NCBI RefSeq assembly: GCF_000764535.1
Contig: NZ_CP009571.1
Span: forward strand, 2,599,001 to 2,663,000
Reading direction: 5' to 3'
Length of the DNA stretch: 64,000 nt
Origin: Sphingomonas taxi
GTDB taxonomy: Bacteria; Pseudomonadota; Alphaproteobacteria; Sphingomonadales; Sphingomonadaceae
Shown piece by piece: positions 19,024-27,488 of the stretch. Position 1 is the first letter of the stretch, and each line of letters begins with the position of its first letter. Under the pieces are notes generated by a model. The model was not told the origin of the DNA, did not search any database, and saw nothing but the letters and a program-made list of their open reading frames with translations. A program made the position numbers and the translations under genes.

Positions 19024-20373
19024 TTAGGCGAGAGTCAGCGCAAGCGGCGCAAGGGGCCGTCCGATCAGCCCGCTGACCATCGCCGCCTGAATGCGATCCG
19101 CCGGCCAGCGACCCGATAATGGCCCGACCAGCCGGTCGCGCACGAACGGCAGGATGCGGCTGTCGGACTGGTAGACCGGGGTGAACAGCGCGGTCAGCGA
19201 CTGGTAAAGGCGGACATGGCGCCGACGCATCGCCACCGCCGCCGCCAGTCCCGTGCCGACATCCGCCGTGCGCAGCCCGATGGCAAGTGCATGCGCATCG
19301 AGCAGCGCCATATTGGCGCCCTGACCCAATTGCGGGCTCGCCGAATGCCAGGCGTCGCCGATGTGGATCAACGCCGTTTCCGCCGGCCGCGGGAGGGTGC
19401 GGTGCGCATATCGGGCGAAGGTGAGCTGCGCGGGATCATCGATCTGGTCGAGAAGTGGGGTCGTCGCAGGCCATAATTCCCGCACGCCCTCCTTCCACGC
19501 CTCCAGCCCGGCCGCCCGCCACTCCGCGACCCGGTCGGCGCGGATCGACCAGAAAAATGCGGCTTGCTCCTGCTCGGCACCGGGCGGGCGACCGATCGGC
19601 AGGACGCCCGCCATCGTGCTGGCGCGACGATACCGCTGTTCGAGTGCATCGGGCGCGAACCCCTCGACCCGGCGAAGACTCGCCCAGAGCGCGCCATAAC
19701 GGAGCGCGCGGCCACACGGCGGCGCGAGCGGCGTCCGCGTGCCGAGTGCGTCGACGATCAGGTCGAACCTCTCCGAGCTGCGGCCATCGGCAAAGGTCAG
19801 ACGGCGGCGATCGCCGCTTACGAGTTCGCTGCCGACGATCCTGCGTCCGGTTTCGAGCGGGATGCCGGCCGCGAACACCGCCTCGTGCAGGATAGCGAAC
19901 AGCGTCGCACGATGCACGCCGAAGCCACACAGACCCGGCTGCGCGAGGGTATCATAGCCGACGTCGAGCACGACGCGACCGTTAGCCGTGCCGAACAAGC
20001 GCTCGATCCGTGCACTCCGGGCGATCAGTGCATCGGCAAGTCCGAGGCCGCGCAGGACAGCGAGACCGGTCGGCTGGATCATCAGACCCGATCCGATCGG
20101 CACCGGCGCATTGAAGCGTTCGAACACGGTGACGCGATGGCCATCGCGCGCGAGCAGCAGCGCCGCGGCAAGCCCCGCCGGTCCGCAGCCGGCGACCGCG
20201 ATGTCGCGGGGCGCGGCTATTCCACCGTCACCGATTTGGCGAGGTTGCGCGGCTGGTCGACGTCCGTCCCCTTCGCCACCGCGACGTGATAGGCGAGTAA
20301 CTGCACCGGCACCGCATAGACGAGCGGGGCGATCAGCGGATGCACCTTCGGCATCGTGATGGTCGCGACGCAA
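19024..20373 (-). CDS. FAD-dependent monooxygenase (start unresolved)
   Basis: A flavoprotein hydroxylase of the p-hydroxybenzoate-hydroxylase fold. The homologous part begins at RDIAVAGCGPAGLAAALLLA (dinucleotide-binding GxGxxG) just after the glmS stop. It has the Asp-Gly-type motif FDLIVDALGTRTPL and the ribityl-binding GDAWHSASPQLGQGAN near the C-terminus. No ATG, GTG or TTG lies between TTG 20373, which is inside glmS, and the conserved fold. The true start is therefore either deep in glmS or a rare codon such as the ATA at the glmS stop. Substrate unknown. Confidence 0.75.
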   Translation of the reverse strand: MRRDHHDAEGASADRPARLCGAGAVTRLSRRGGEGDGRRPAAQPRQIGDGGIAAPRDIAVAGCGPAGLAAALLLARDGHRVTVFERFNAPVPIGSGLMIQPTGLAVLRGLGLADALIARSARIERLFGTANGRVVLDVGYDTLAQPGLCGFGVHRATLFAILHEAVFAAGIPLETGRRIVGSELVSGDRRRLTFADGRSSERFDLIVDALGTRTPLAPPCGRALRYGALWASLRRVEGFAPDALEQRYRRASTMAGVLPIGRPPGAEQEQAAFFWSIRADRVAEWRAAGLEAWKEGVRELWPATTPLLDQIDDPAQLTFARYAHRTLPRPAETALIHIGDAWHSASPQLGQGANMALLDAHALAIGLRTADVGTGLAAAVAMRRRHVRLYQSLTALFTPVYQSDSRILPFVRDRLVGPLSGRWPADRIQAAMVSGLIGRPLAPLALTLA

Positions 20374-22040
20374 TTCTCGCCCGCTGCCTGGATACCGTCG
20401 TAGTCGCTGATCAGGACGACCTTGCCGCCGCGCGCCTGCACCTCCTGCATGTTGCTCACCGTCTTGTCGAACAGCGGGCCGGAGGGGGCGATGACGATGA
20501 CGGGGACGTTCTCGTCGATCAGCGCGATCGGGCCGTGCTTCATCTCGCCGGCGGCATAGCCTTCGGCGTGAATGTAGCTGATCTCCTTGAGCTTGAGCGC
20601 CCCCTCCAGCGCCAGCGGATAATCGGTGCCACGGCCGAGATAGAGGACGTCGCGCGCGCCGGCGACGACGCCCGCCATCGCCTGGATCGCCTCGTCATAG
20701 GCGAGCGCGCCGTTGAGCGCGGCCGGCGCCTCTGCGAGATGGCGGACGATGTCGCGCTCCTCGCCGGGCTTGAGCTTGCCCTTGGCGCGGGCAAGATTCG
20801 CAGCGAGCGCGGCGAGCACCGCGAGCTGGCAGGTGAACGCCTTGGTGCTGGCGACGCCGATCTCCGGCCCGGCATGCGTCGGCAGCAGCAGGTCGGCCTC
20901 GCGCGCCATGCTGCTGGTCGGCACGTTGACGACGACCGCGATCGTCTGCGCCTCGGACCGCGCGTGGCGCAGCGCGGCGAGCGTATCGGCGGTCTCGCCC
21001 GACTGGCTGATGAAGAGCGCGAGCCCGCCCGGCTCCATCACCGGCGCGCGGTAGCGGAATTCGGACGCGACATCGAGGTCGACGGGAACGCGGGCGAATT
21101 GCTCGAACCAATATTTGGCGACCATGCCGGCATAGAAACTGGTGCCGCAGGCGACGATGGTGACGCGCTTGATGCTCGACAGGTCGAATTCGGGGATCGG
21201 CAGCGTGACGCGCTCCTCCATCCGCTGGAGGTACGAGCGCAGCGTCTGGGCGACGACGATCGGCTGCTCGTAGATCTCCTTCAGCATATAGTGGCGGTGA
21301 TTGCCCTTGCTGATCAGCTCGCCGGTGACGCCGGAAATGGTGATCGCACGCTCGACCGGATGATTGTCGCGGTCGTAAACCTGTGCGCCGTCCGCGGTGC
21401 AGACGACCCAGTCGCCCTCGTCGAGATAGGCGATGCGCTGGGTCAGCGGCGCGAGCGCGAGCGCGTCGGAGCCGAGATAGGTCTCGCCGTCGCCATGACC
21501 GACGACGAGCGGCGAGCCGAGCCGCGCGCCGATCAGCAATTCGGGATGCTTGCGGAACAGGATGGCGAGCGCGAAGGCGCCGTGCAGGCGCGGCAGCACC
21601 TCGCGCACCGCGCCGACCGGGTCGATTCCCGCCTCGACCTTCTCGCTGATGAGGTGCGCGACGACCTCGGTATCCGTCTCGCTGGTGAAGACGCGGCCGC
21701 GCGCGATCAGTTCGTCGCGGAGCGGCTTGAAGTTTTCGATGATACCGTTGTGGACGACCGCGACCTCCTCGGTCGCATGCGGGTGCGCATTGTTGGTGGT
21801 CGGGCCGCCATGCGTCGCCCAGCGGGTGTGCGCGATGCCGGTGGTGCCGGGCAGCGGATGCGCGGCAAGCTCGCGCGCGAGGTTGACGAGCTTGCCCGAG
21901 GCGCGCCGGCGCTCGATCCCGCCGTCATGATCGGTGGCGATGCCGGCCGAGTCATAGCCGCGATATTCGAGCCGCTTGAGCCCGTCGAGCAGGCGATCCG
22001 CGACGTCTTCCGCGCCGACGATTCCAACAATTCCACACAT
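20217..22040 (-). CDS. glmS: Glutamine-fructose-6-phosphate aminotransferase
   Basis: GlmS makes glucosamine 6-phosphate from fructose 6-phosphate and glutamine, the first step towards UDP-GlcNAc for peptidoglycan and lipopolysaccharide. It has 607 residues, the family length. The catalytic Cys2 is in MCGIVGIVG. The glutaminase domain shows RLEYRGYDSAG and THGGPTTNNAHPH. Two SIS isomerase domains follow with CGTSFYAG and SQSGETADT, and the C-terminus ends DQPRNLAKSVTVE. glmU lies nearby on the same strand, with a toxin-antitoxin pair between them. Confidence 0.97.
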   Translation of the reverse strand: MCGIVGIVGAEDVADRLLDGLKRLEYRGYDSAGIATDHDGGIERRRASGKLVNLARELAAHPLPGTTGIAHTRWATHGGPTTNNAHPHATEEVAVVHNGIIENFKPLRDELIARGRVFTSETDTEVVAHLISEKVEAGIDPVGAVREVLPRLHGAFALAILFRKHPELLIGARLGSPLVVGHGDGETYLGSDALALAPLTQRIAYLDEGDWVVCTADGAQVYDRDNHPVERAITISGVTGELISKGNHRHYMLKEIYEQPIVVAQTLRSYLQRMEERVTLPIPEFDLSSIKRVTIVACGTSFYAGMVAKYWFEQFARVPVDLDVASEFRYRAPVMEPGGLALFISQSGETADTLAALRHARSEAQTIAVVVNVPTSSMAREADLLLPTHAGPEIGVASTKAFTCQLAVLAALAANLARAKGKLKPGEERDIVRHLAEAPAALNGALAYDEAIQAMAGVVAGARDVLYLGRGTDYPLALEGALKLKEISYIHAEGYAAGEMKHGPIALIDENVPVIVIAPSGPLFDKTVSNMQEVQARGGKVVLISDYDGIQAAGENCVATITMPKVHPLIAPLVYAVPVQLLAYHVAVAKGTDVDQPRNLAKSVTVE

Positions 22041-22055
22041 GATCGGGGTCTGCCT

Positions 22056-22433
22056 TCAGAGGAGGTAGGGAACACGGATCCCCGGCATGGTCGCCGGGAA
22101 ATCCTTGATGTTACGGGTGACGAGGATGCGGCCATGCCGCGTCGCGCTCGCCAGGATGATGGCATCGGGCGATTTCAGCCGACGGCGTTCGCGACGCAGC
22201 GCGGCGGCACGCAAGGCGATGTCCGCATCGATCTCGTCCACCTTGAATCCGCCAAGAAACGCCTGCGCGTTTTCCACGTCTCGCGACGCGCCCTTCGACA
22301 AGACCTCGACCCAGACCATCCGGCTCACCCATGCGCCACCTTGATCGAGCGCACGCCGGATCTCGTCGCGCGCCGGACCGAAGCCCGCCAGCGCATCGAT
22401 GACGATGTTCGAATCGAACGCGTGGCTGGTCAT
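22056..22433 (-). CDS. PIN-domain ribonuclease toxin, VapC type
   Basis: A 125-residue PIN-domain protein, the family expected to cleave RNA using a Mg-binding acidic cluster. It has FDSNIVIDAL (first Asp), the Glu in VWVEVLS, KSPDAIILASA and VTRNIKDFP, so the four acidic positions of the active site appear intact. Its start overlaps the stop of the antitoxin gene by 4 nt, the usual toxin-antitoxin arrangement. The stop lies 15 nt before glmS, so the pair could read into glmS. Confidence 0.85.
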   Translation of the reverse strand: MTSHAFDSNIVIDALAGFGPARDEIRRALDQGGAWVSRMVWVEVLSKGASRDVENAQAFLGGFKVDEIDADIALRAAALRRERRRLKSPDAIILASATRHGRILVTRNIKDFPATMPGIRVPYLL

Positions 22434-22807
22434 GCGGGGTCGGGATAGATGGGGTCGGGATATTTGCCGGCCACCATGTCGAGATAGATCTGGCGCTGGC
22501 GGTCGTCTTCCGCGTCGAACAGATCGGGAAACTCGGCTTTGACCTCTTCATAGTCGTCGTCCCACGGACGGGTCCAGCTCGCTCGCTCGCGGCGCTGCCA
22601 TTCGACCGCATCGCCGATATCGGTGCGATCCTTCCACAGGCCGAAGCCCCGATCGAGCCAATCGCGATCGTCCTCCGACTGCGCCTGCGACCGGAACGTG
22701 GCGACGGCCTCGCGCAGCATCGACGCGCGCGACCGGCCGAGCTTCGCCGCACGCTCGTCGAGCCAGCGCAGGTCATCGGGCGGAAGGTCGGCCAGGACTC
22801 GCGTCAT
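22430..22807 (-). CDS. VapB-like antitoxin with ribbon-helix-helix N-terminus and long tail
   Basis: A 125-residue protein partnered with the PIN toxin. The N-terminal 45 residues (VLADLPPDDLRWLDE followed by LGRSRASMLREAV) form a ribbon-helix-helix DNA-binding domain that should autoregulate the operon. The acidic, Trp-rich tail (about residues 50-125, with DRDWLDRGFGLWKD) is longer than in most VapB proteins and probably wraps the toxin. An inverted ATATC-GATAT (about 22816-22833) just upstream could be its operator. Confidence 0.78.
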   Translation of the reverse strand: MTRVLADLPPDDLRWLDERAAKLGRSRASMLREAVATFRSQAQSEDDRDWLDRGFGLWKDRTDIGDAVEWQRRERASWTRPWDDDYEEVKAEFPDLFDAEDDRQRQIYLDMVAGKYPDPIYPDPA

Positions 22808-22832
22808 GGCCGAATGATATCACACGCCGATA

Positions 22833-24185
22833 TCACTGGCCAGCCTTGCGCGCCTTCATCATCTCGCGGAAGCGCGTCGCCCAGCCGGGCTTGGCGACCT
22901 GCGGCGGGCGGACCAGCGCCAGCGCGCCGGCCTCGACGTCCTGCGTCAGCACCGATCCCGCCGCGACGATCGCGCCGTCGCCGACCGACACCGGCGCGAC
23001 CAGCGCCGAGTTGGAGCCGATGAACGCACCCGCGCCGATCTGCGTCCTGTATTTGAAGAAGCCGTCGTAATTGCAGGTGATCGTGCCCGCACCGATGTTC
23101 GCCGCCGCACCGATCTCGGCATCGCCGATATAGGAGAGATGATTGACCTTGGCGCCCTCGCCGAGCACCGCCTTCTTGATCTCGACGAAATTGCCGACCT
23201 TCGATTTGACGCCGAGCGTCGCGCCGGGACGCAGCCGGGCGTACGGCCCCACCTCCGCCTTCGCGCCGATCGTCGCGCCCTCGATATGGCTGAACGCGTG
23301 GATGACGACGCCGTCGGCGACGGTGACGCCGGGGCCGAAGACGACGTTCGGCTCGACCACCACGTCGCGGCCGACGACGGTATCGTGACTGAACCAGACC
23401 GTCTCGGGCGCGATCAGCGTCGCGCCGTCGGCCATCGCCTGCGCGCGCCGCGCCGTCTGCCAGCCCGCCTCGACCGCCGCCAGTTCGCCGCGGCTGTTGA
23501 TGCCGGCGACCTCGTACTCGCCCGTCTCGATACACACCGCGCGGCCGCCGCCGGCGATCGCCAGCGTCACCACGTCGGGAAGGTAATATTCGCCCGCCGC
23601 ATTGTCGTTGCCGACCGATTCGAGCAGCCGCCACAGGTCGCGCGTGCGCACCGCGGTGACGCCCGAATTGCACAATTCGACCGCGCGCTCGGCGGGGCTG
23701 GCGTCCTTATATTCCACCATCTTGCGGATCGTGCCGTCGCTCGCCGCGATGATCCGGCCATAGGCACGCGCATCGGCGGGGCGGAAGCCGAGCACCGCGA
23801 CGGTCGGCGCATCGGGCGCCTCGAGCCGCGCCGCGAGCCGGGCGACGGTGTCGCTGCCGAGCAGCGGCGTGTCGCCGAAACAGACGATCGCGATGCCGTC
23901 GAAACCGGCGAGCGCGGCCTTGGCCTGCAGGGCGGCATGCGCGGTGCCGAGCTGCTCGCGCTGCCACGCGATCTCGACCCCGGTCGCCGCCACCGCCGAT
24001 TCGACCTGCTCGCCCGATGCCCCGACCACGACGACGCGGCGCGTCGCGCCGGCGCGGTTGAGGCTGTCGATCAGGTGGAGCAGCATCGGCCGCCCGGCGA
24101 TGGGATGCAGCACCTTGTGCAGATCGGACTTCATCCGCGTGCCCTTGCCCGCGGCGAGGATGATGACGGCGAGAGATGTGGTCAT
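22833..24185 (-). CDS. glmU: Bifunctional N-acetylglucosamine-1-phosphate uridyltransferase / glucosamine-1-phosphate acetyltransferase
   Basis: GlmU acetylates glucosamine 1-phosphate and then makes UDP-GlcNAc. The start at 24185 gives 450 residues and the standard N-terminus MTTSLAVIILAAGKGTRMKS. The pyrophosphorylase domain contains GDTPLL and EYYLPDV. The left-handed beta-helix domain from about residue 245 has GVVIHAFSHIEGA, VGNFVEIKKA, NIGAGTITCNYDG and KYRTQIGAGAFIGSN. It is divergent from gph, with a 61-nt shared promoter region. Confidence 0.97.
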   Translation of the reverse strand: MTTSLAVIILAAGKGTRMKSDLHKVLHPIAGRPMLLHLIDSLNRAGATRRVVVVGASGEQVESAVAATGVEIAWQREQLGTAHAALQAKAALAGFDGIAIVCFGDTPLLGSDTVARLAARLEAPDAPTVAVLGFRPADARAYGRIIAASDGTIRKMVEYKDASPAERAVELCNSGVTAVRTRDLWRLLESVGNDNAAGEYYLPDVVTLAIAGGGRAVCIETGEYEVAGINSRGELAAVEAGWQTARRAQAMADGATLIAPETVWFSHDTVVGRDVVVEPNVVFGPGVTVADGVVIHAFSHIEGATIGAKAEVGPYARLRPGATLGVKSKVGNFVEIKKAVLGEGAKVNHLSYIGDAEIGAAANIGAGTITCNYDGFFKYRTQIGAGAFIGSNSALVAPVSVGDGAIVAAGSVLTQDVEAGALALVRPPQVAKPGWATRFREMMKARKAGQ

Positions 24186-24246
24186 GCCGTCCGACTGCCA
24201 CGGAAGGCTTGCCAATTCCATACCGACACGCCACCGGCGCACGGAT

Positions 24247-24948
24247 ATGACGTCGAATTCACCGCCCCGCCCGTCGCCCGACGCTCCGTTCGACATCGTC
24301 GGCTTCGACCTCGACGGGACGCTGCTCGACACCAGCGGCGATCTCGCCGCGGCGGTCAACCATGCGCTCGCCTCGGTCGGGCGGGCGCCGCTCGGCGTCG
24401 CGCAGGTAAAGCCGATGATCGGCGGCGGCGCGCGTCGCATGCTGGCGCAGGGGATGGCGGCGACCGGCGGCTGCGACGAGGCGACGCTCGACGTGCTGCA
24501 TCGGCGCCTGCTCGACCATTACGAGGCGCATATCGCCGATCTGACGCAGCCCTATCCCGGGGTGCTCGACGCGCTCGATACGCTCGCCGCGCAGGGCGCA
24601 CGGCTGGCGGTGGTGACCAACAAGCTGGAGGGGCTGGCCCGCAAGCTGCTCGGCGCGCTCGATCTCACCGGCCGCTTCGCGTGCATCATCGGCGGCGACA
24701 CGATGGGACCGGGCAACGCCAAGCCCAGCCCGAAGCCGATCTACGAGATGCTGGCGCGCTGCGGCGGCGGCACAGCGGCGTTCGTCGGCGATTCGATCTT
24801 CGACATCGAGGCGGGCAAGGCGGCGGACCTGCCGACGATCGCCTGTTCGTTCGGCTTCCTGATGCAGCCGGTGGCCGAGCTCGGCGCGGATGCGGTGATC
24901 GATGGCTATGACGAATTGATCCCGACGCTGGAGCGGCTGGCGCGGTAA
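24247..24948 (+). CDS. gph: Phosphoglycolate phosphatase (HAD superfamily)
   Basis: A 233-residue HAD-superfamily hydrolase, probably removing 2-phosphoglycolate formed during DNA repair or oxygenation side reactions. Motif I FDLDGTLLDTSGD carries the nucleophile Asp. Motif II is in VVTNK, motif III is the Lys in NAKPSPKP, and motif IV is GDSIFDIEAG. The start at 24247 was chosen because it begins just before the conserved FDIVGFDLDG and clears glmU, which is divergent. Assignment to gph rather than another HAD phosphatase rests on overall similarity. Confidence 0.85.
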   Translation: MTSNSPPRPSPDAPFDIVGFDLDGTLLDTSGDLAAAVNHALASVGRAPLGVAQVKPMIGGGARRMLAQGMAATGGCDEATLDVLHRRLLDHYEAHIADLTQPYPGVLDALDTLAAQGARLAVVTNKLEGLARKLLGALDLTGRFACIIGGDTMGPGNAKPSPKPIYEMLARCGGGTAAFVGDSIFDIEAGKAADLPTIACSFGFLMQPVAELGADAVIDGYDELIPTLERLAR

Positions 24949-24954
24949 GGCGAT

Positions 24955-25944
24955 TCAGCCCCACCGCCACTTCGCCCAGAGGTGCCGCGCCAGCATCGCC
25001 GGCGGCATGCGCAGCCAGTGCGAGCGGACGTAGAAGGCGAGCCGCGTCGCCGGGCGGATCGGCCGCCCCCAATCGTCGCGCGCCAGCAGCCGGCGCAGGT
25101 AGAGCGCATCGCCCCGCGCGAGCGTGCGATAGGCCGGGTCGACCGGCGTCGCGAACAACCGGTGCGTCAGCCGCAGCGCTCTCGCCACCTCGCGCGACAG
25201 GCCGTGCTCCGCCGCCCGCACGCGTGCGCCCTCGCTGCCGTGATCGTCGATCAGGCAGTGGATGTCCCACAGGTTGCGCAGCCCCCCCGCGAGGTCGCCG
25301 TCGGCGAACAGATGCGCGGCGGCATGGACCAGCATGTCGTCGGGCGACAGCACGGCAAGGCCGGTGCCGAGCGGCTGCGCCTGGGCCAGCAGCGCCGCCG
25401 CATCGGGCGTGATCCGCGCGGTGAGCGGCAGGATGGTATGATGCACGTCGATCATCCGGTCGCGGTCGCGATGGATCAGCGGCGGCAGCTCGTGCATCCA
25501 GCGGCGATAATAAGCGTCGTCATAGGGATCGGGCTTGACCCATTCCCACCCCGCCGCGAGCAGCGCCGCCTCGACCGCGTCGAGCGACCCGCGCGGCACG
25601 AGGATGTCGAGGTCGCCGATCGAGCGGCCGCGCCCGGCGAGCAACCCGGCGGCGACGAACGCCGTCCCCTTGAGCAGCACCACCGCACAGCCCAGCGGCG
25701 CGAGCGCGCGCCGCGCCATCTCCGCCTCCCACAAGGCGGCGCGGCGGCCATTCTCGGCGGCGGCGCGCGCATCGGCGAGCAGCAGCGCGACATCCTCGGG
25801 CAGCGGCAGGCCATCGAGCCGATAGGCGAGCGTGCCGAGCAATTGCTCCGCGCGCGCCGTCGTGACGAGGCCGATCCAGTCGGTGTCGAGCGCCAGCGAC
25901 TGCGGGTCGGCGAGCGCGCGCGCGAGGATCAGAGCGTCCGCCAC
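24955..25944 (-). CDS. Nucleotidyltransferase-family protein of the HprK/PqqD-like cassette
   Basis: A 329-residue protein related to the NTP_transf_5 nucleotidyltransferase family. The core GRGRSIGDLDILVPRGS supplies the paired acidic metal ligands, followed by a helical C-terminal domain with HRDRDRMIDVHHTI and MLVHAAAHLFADGDL. The GTG start at 25944 overlaps the end of the kinase gene by 16 nt. Proteins of this type accompany HPr-kinase-like enzymes in some lasso-peptide clusters such as paeninodin. The substrate here is unknown; it may modify the same target as the kinase. Confidence 0.78.
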   Translation of the reverse strand: MADALILARALADPQSLALDTDWIGLVTTARAEQLLGTLAYRLDGLPLPEDVALLLADARAAAENGRRAALWEAEMARRALAPLGCAVVLLKGTAFVAAGLLAGRGRSIGDLDILVPRGSLDAVEAALLAAGWEWVKPDPYDDAYYRRWMHELPPLIHRDRDRMIDVHHTILPLTARITPDAAALLAQAQPLGTGLAVLSPDDMLVHAAAHLFADGDLAGGLRNLWDIHCLIDDHGSEGARVRAAEHGLSREVARALRLTHRLFATPVDPAYRTLARGDALYLRRLLARDDWGRPIRPATRLAFYVRSHWLRMPPAMLARHLWAKWRWG

Positions 25945-26783
25945 ACCGCCTCCACCTGCGCGATCGCCGCGGCGCCGTCGGGATAGTCGATCGCATGCGC
26001 CGGCGTCGTGCGCACCAATCGGGTCAATGCATCGAATCCCGCCTGGCCGAGCGCGACGTAATTGGTCGACGCCTGAGTCAGCCGGACGAAGGATTCGGAC
26101 GGCAGCACGCCGCGCGTCTCCGCCGCGAAGCCGTGCCGCGGGTAGAGCAGCATCGCGGGCGCGGCGGGCTCGTCCATCGCACCGACCGCGAGCGCGTCGG
26201 GCACCATATGGCGGATGTCGCCCTTGGGCGTGCCGGTGAGCAGGGGGCCGAGCTTGGCGTCGGGCCGCGCGGCGATGGCGGCGGCGATCGCCGCATTCTT
26301 GAGGCTGATGAGGCGGGGAAACGGGTGGACGAGCCCGGTCTCGGGATCGATCAGCGCGAATTCGTCGCTCATGAACCGCCAGCCGCGCGCCGCCAGCAGC
26401 GTCGCCAGCGTCGACTTGCCCGCCCCCGATTCGCCGGTGAGCAGCAGCGCCTGACCGTCGCGCTCGACGCAGGCGGCATGAAGCAGCAGATAGCGGCGCC
26501 CGCCCAGCGCCAGTTGCAGGTTCATCGCCATTTCGGCGGCGAGCAACCCCTGCGCGAGCGGCAGCGGTGCCGCCTCGGGCAGCATATAGTCGCCGGCGAT
26601 GCGGATCGACGGCCGCAGCCAGCGCCGCCACCAATGCGTCGCCTCCAGCCGCACGGTGAAATCAGGCAAATTGGGCGAGGGATAATAACGGTAGAGCTCG
26701 CGCAACGCATCGATGGGCGCGCGCCAGTCGCTGCCGACGCGAAAGCCGATCGGCCCGATCCGCACGGTGAAGACGTGCCTCAT
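25929..26783 (-). CDS. HprK-related kinase A
   Basis: A 284-residue kinase related to the C-terminal half of HPr kinase/phosphorylase. The Walker A loop TGESGAGKSTLA follows the conserved LHAACVERDG, and the acidic pair in FMSDEFALID should bind Mg. It lacks the N-terminal HprK domain, and there is no ptsH gene nearby, so HPr is unlikely to be the substrate. Homologues tailor lasso peptides by phosphorylating a C-terminal serine. The start overlaps the PqqD-like gene by 4 nt and the end overlaps the nucleotidyltransferase gene, so all are one operon. Confidence 0.85.
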   Translation of the reverse strand: MRHVFTVRIGPIGFRVGSDWRAPIDALRELYRYYPSPNLPDFTVRLEATHWWRRWLRPSIRIAGDYMLPEAAPLPLAQGLLAAEMAMNLQLALGGRRYLLLHAACVERDGQALLLTGESGAGKSTLATLLAARGWRFMSDEFALIDPETGLVHPFPRLISLKNAAIAAAIAARPDAKLGPLLTGTPKGDIRHMVPDALAVGAMDEPAAPAMLLYPRHGFAAETRGVLPSESFVRLTQASTNYVALGQAGFDALTRLVRTTPAHAIDYPDGAAAIAQVEAVWRTL

Positions 26784-27046
26784 AGCGCCTCGACCAGCCC
26801 CGCCGCGACCAGTTCGTCGAGCCGGGCCGCGAGCGCGTCGCGGCTGGCGTCGCCGAGGTCGTAGCGCTCGCCGAGGCGGACCAGCAGCGTCTCGAGGTCG
26901 AGCGTCGTGTCGGCGAGCAGCGCGAGGATCTCGGGCGCGGGGCTGACCAGCAGATGGGTGATCCCGGACGGGCGATGGAAGACGGCGGTGAAGGCGTCGA
27001 GTTCGGCGGTCAGCAGCGCCGCGTCGGCCGGGGCGCGATAGCGCAA
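26780..27046 (-). CDS. PqqD-family peptide chaperone of the HprK-related system
   Basis: An 88-residue protein with the PqqD/RRE fold, which in known systems binds the leader of a precursor peptide and presents it to modifying enzymes. Visible features are the beta segment AVFHRPSGITHLLVSPAPEILALL and the helical end RDALAARLDELVAAGLVEAL. It has the size of a stand-alone RRE. It lies 4 nt after the Tat-signal protein gene and overlaps the kinase gene by 4 nt. I recall families named for this cassette (HPr-rel-A system), but could not search. Confidence 0.82.
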   Translation of the reverse strand: MRYRAPADAALLTAELDAFTAVFHRPSGITHLLVSPAPEILALLADTTLDLETLLVRLGERYDLGDASRDALAARLDELVAAGLVEAL

Positions 27047-27050
27047 GGCG

Positions 27051-27488
27051 TCAGCCGCGCGGCATCTGCAACGAGGCGAAGCAGGTGAAGCCTCCCTGCC
27101 CGCGCTGCAGCCTGCGGATATAGCTCACATAGGCGCGGTTGCTCTCGTAGGTCGTGCCGGGCAGTTGCGCGCCGGCGAGCGCGCGCTTGACCTCTTCGCC
27201 CTTGAACGGGCGCGAGGCGGGGGGAAACGCGCCCTTGGTACCGGGGGCGACGACGTTGCCGGCCGGATCGATGAAGCGGCCCGCCCGCCCCAGATCGGGC
27301 ACCGGGATCTCGCAGGTCATCACCGAACCCGCGGTCTGCGCGAGCGCCGGCCGGATCGACATCACGGCGCCGGCGGTCACCGCGCCGAGCATCAGCACGC
27401 GGCGCCGGCTGGCGACGGCGGCATCGTCCGGCTCCGCCGGTCCCGCCTGCGCTGGATTGTAGCCGTCGACCGGCGTCTCGTCACTCAT
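27051..27488 (-). CDS. Tat-signal protein of unknown function heading the kinase cassette
   Basis: A 145-residue protein starting at ATG 27488, with AGGGG upstream; a longer GTG start is less likely. Residues 1-28 are an acidic, Pro-rich leader. ASRRRVLMLGAVTAGAVM then ALAQ is a twin-arginine signal, so the mature 95 residues would be exported folded. These contain two cysteines (MTCEIPVP and GGFTCFASLQ) and many small and basic residues. No enzyme motif is visible. As first gene of a tight operon with RRE, kinase and nucleotidyltransferase genes, it is a candidate substrate, but this is inference. Confidence 0.7.
   Translation of the reverse strand: MSDETPVDGYNPAQAGPAEPDDAAVASRRRVLMLGAVTAGAVMSIRPALAQTAGSVMTCEIPVPDLGRAGRFIDPAGNVVAPGTKGAFPPASRPFKGEEVKRALAGAQLPGTTYESNRAYVSYIRRLQRGQGGFTCFASLQMPRG

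Noticed and set aside
20340..22448. A 702-residue plus-strand frame across glmS and the toxin gene
   Set aside because: Antisense to glmS with intact catalytic Cys2 and SIS domains; low-complexity Arg/Asp/Ala product.
22823..24440. Longer GlmU with an 85-residue N-terminal extension
   Set aside because: The extension runs into the divergent gph gene and lacks similarity; the nucleotide-binding loop begins right after ATG 24185.
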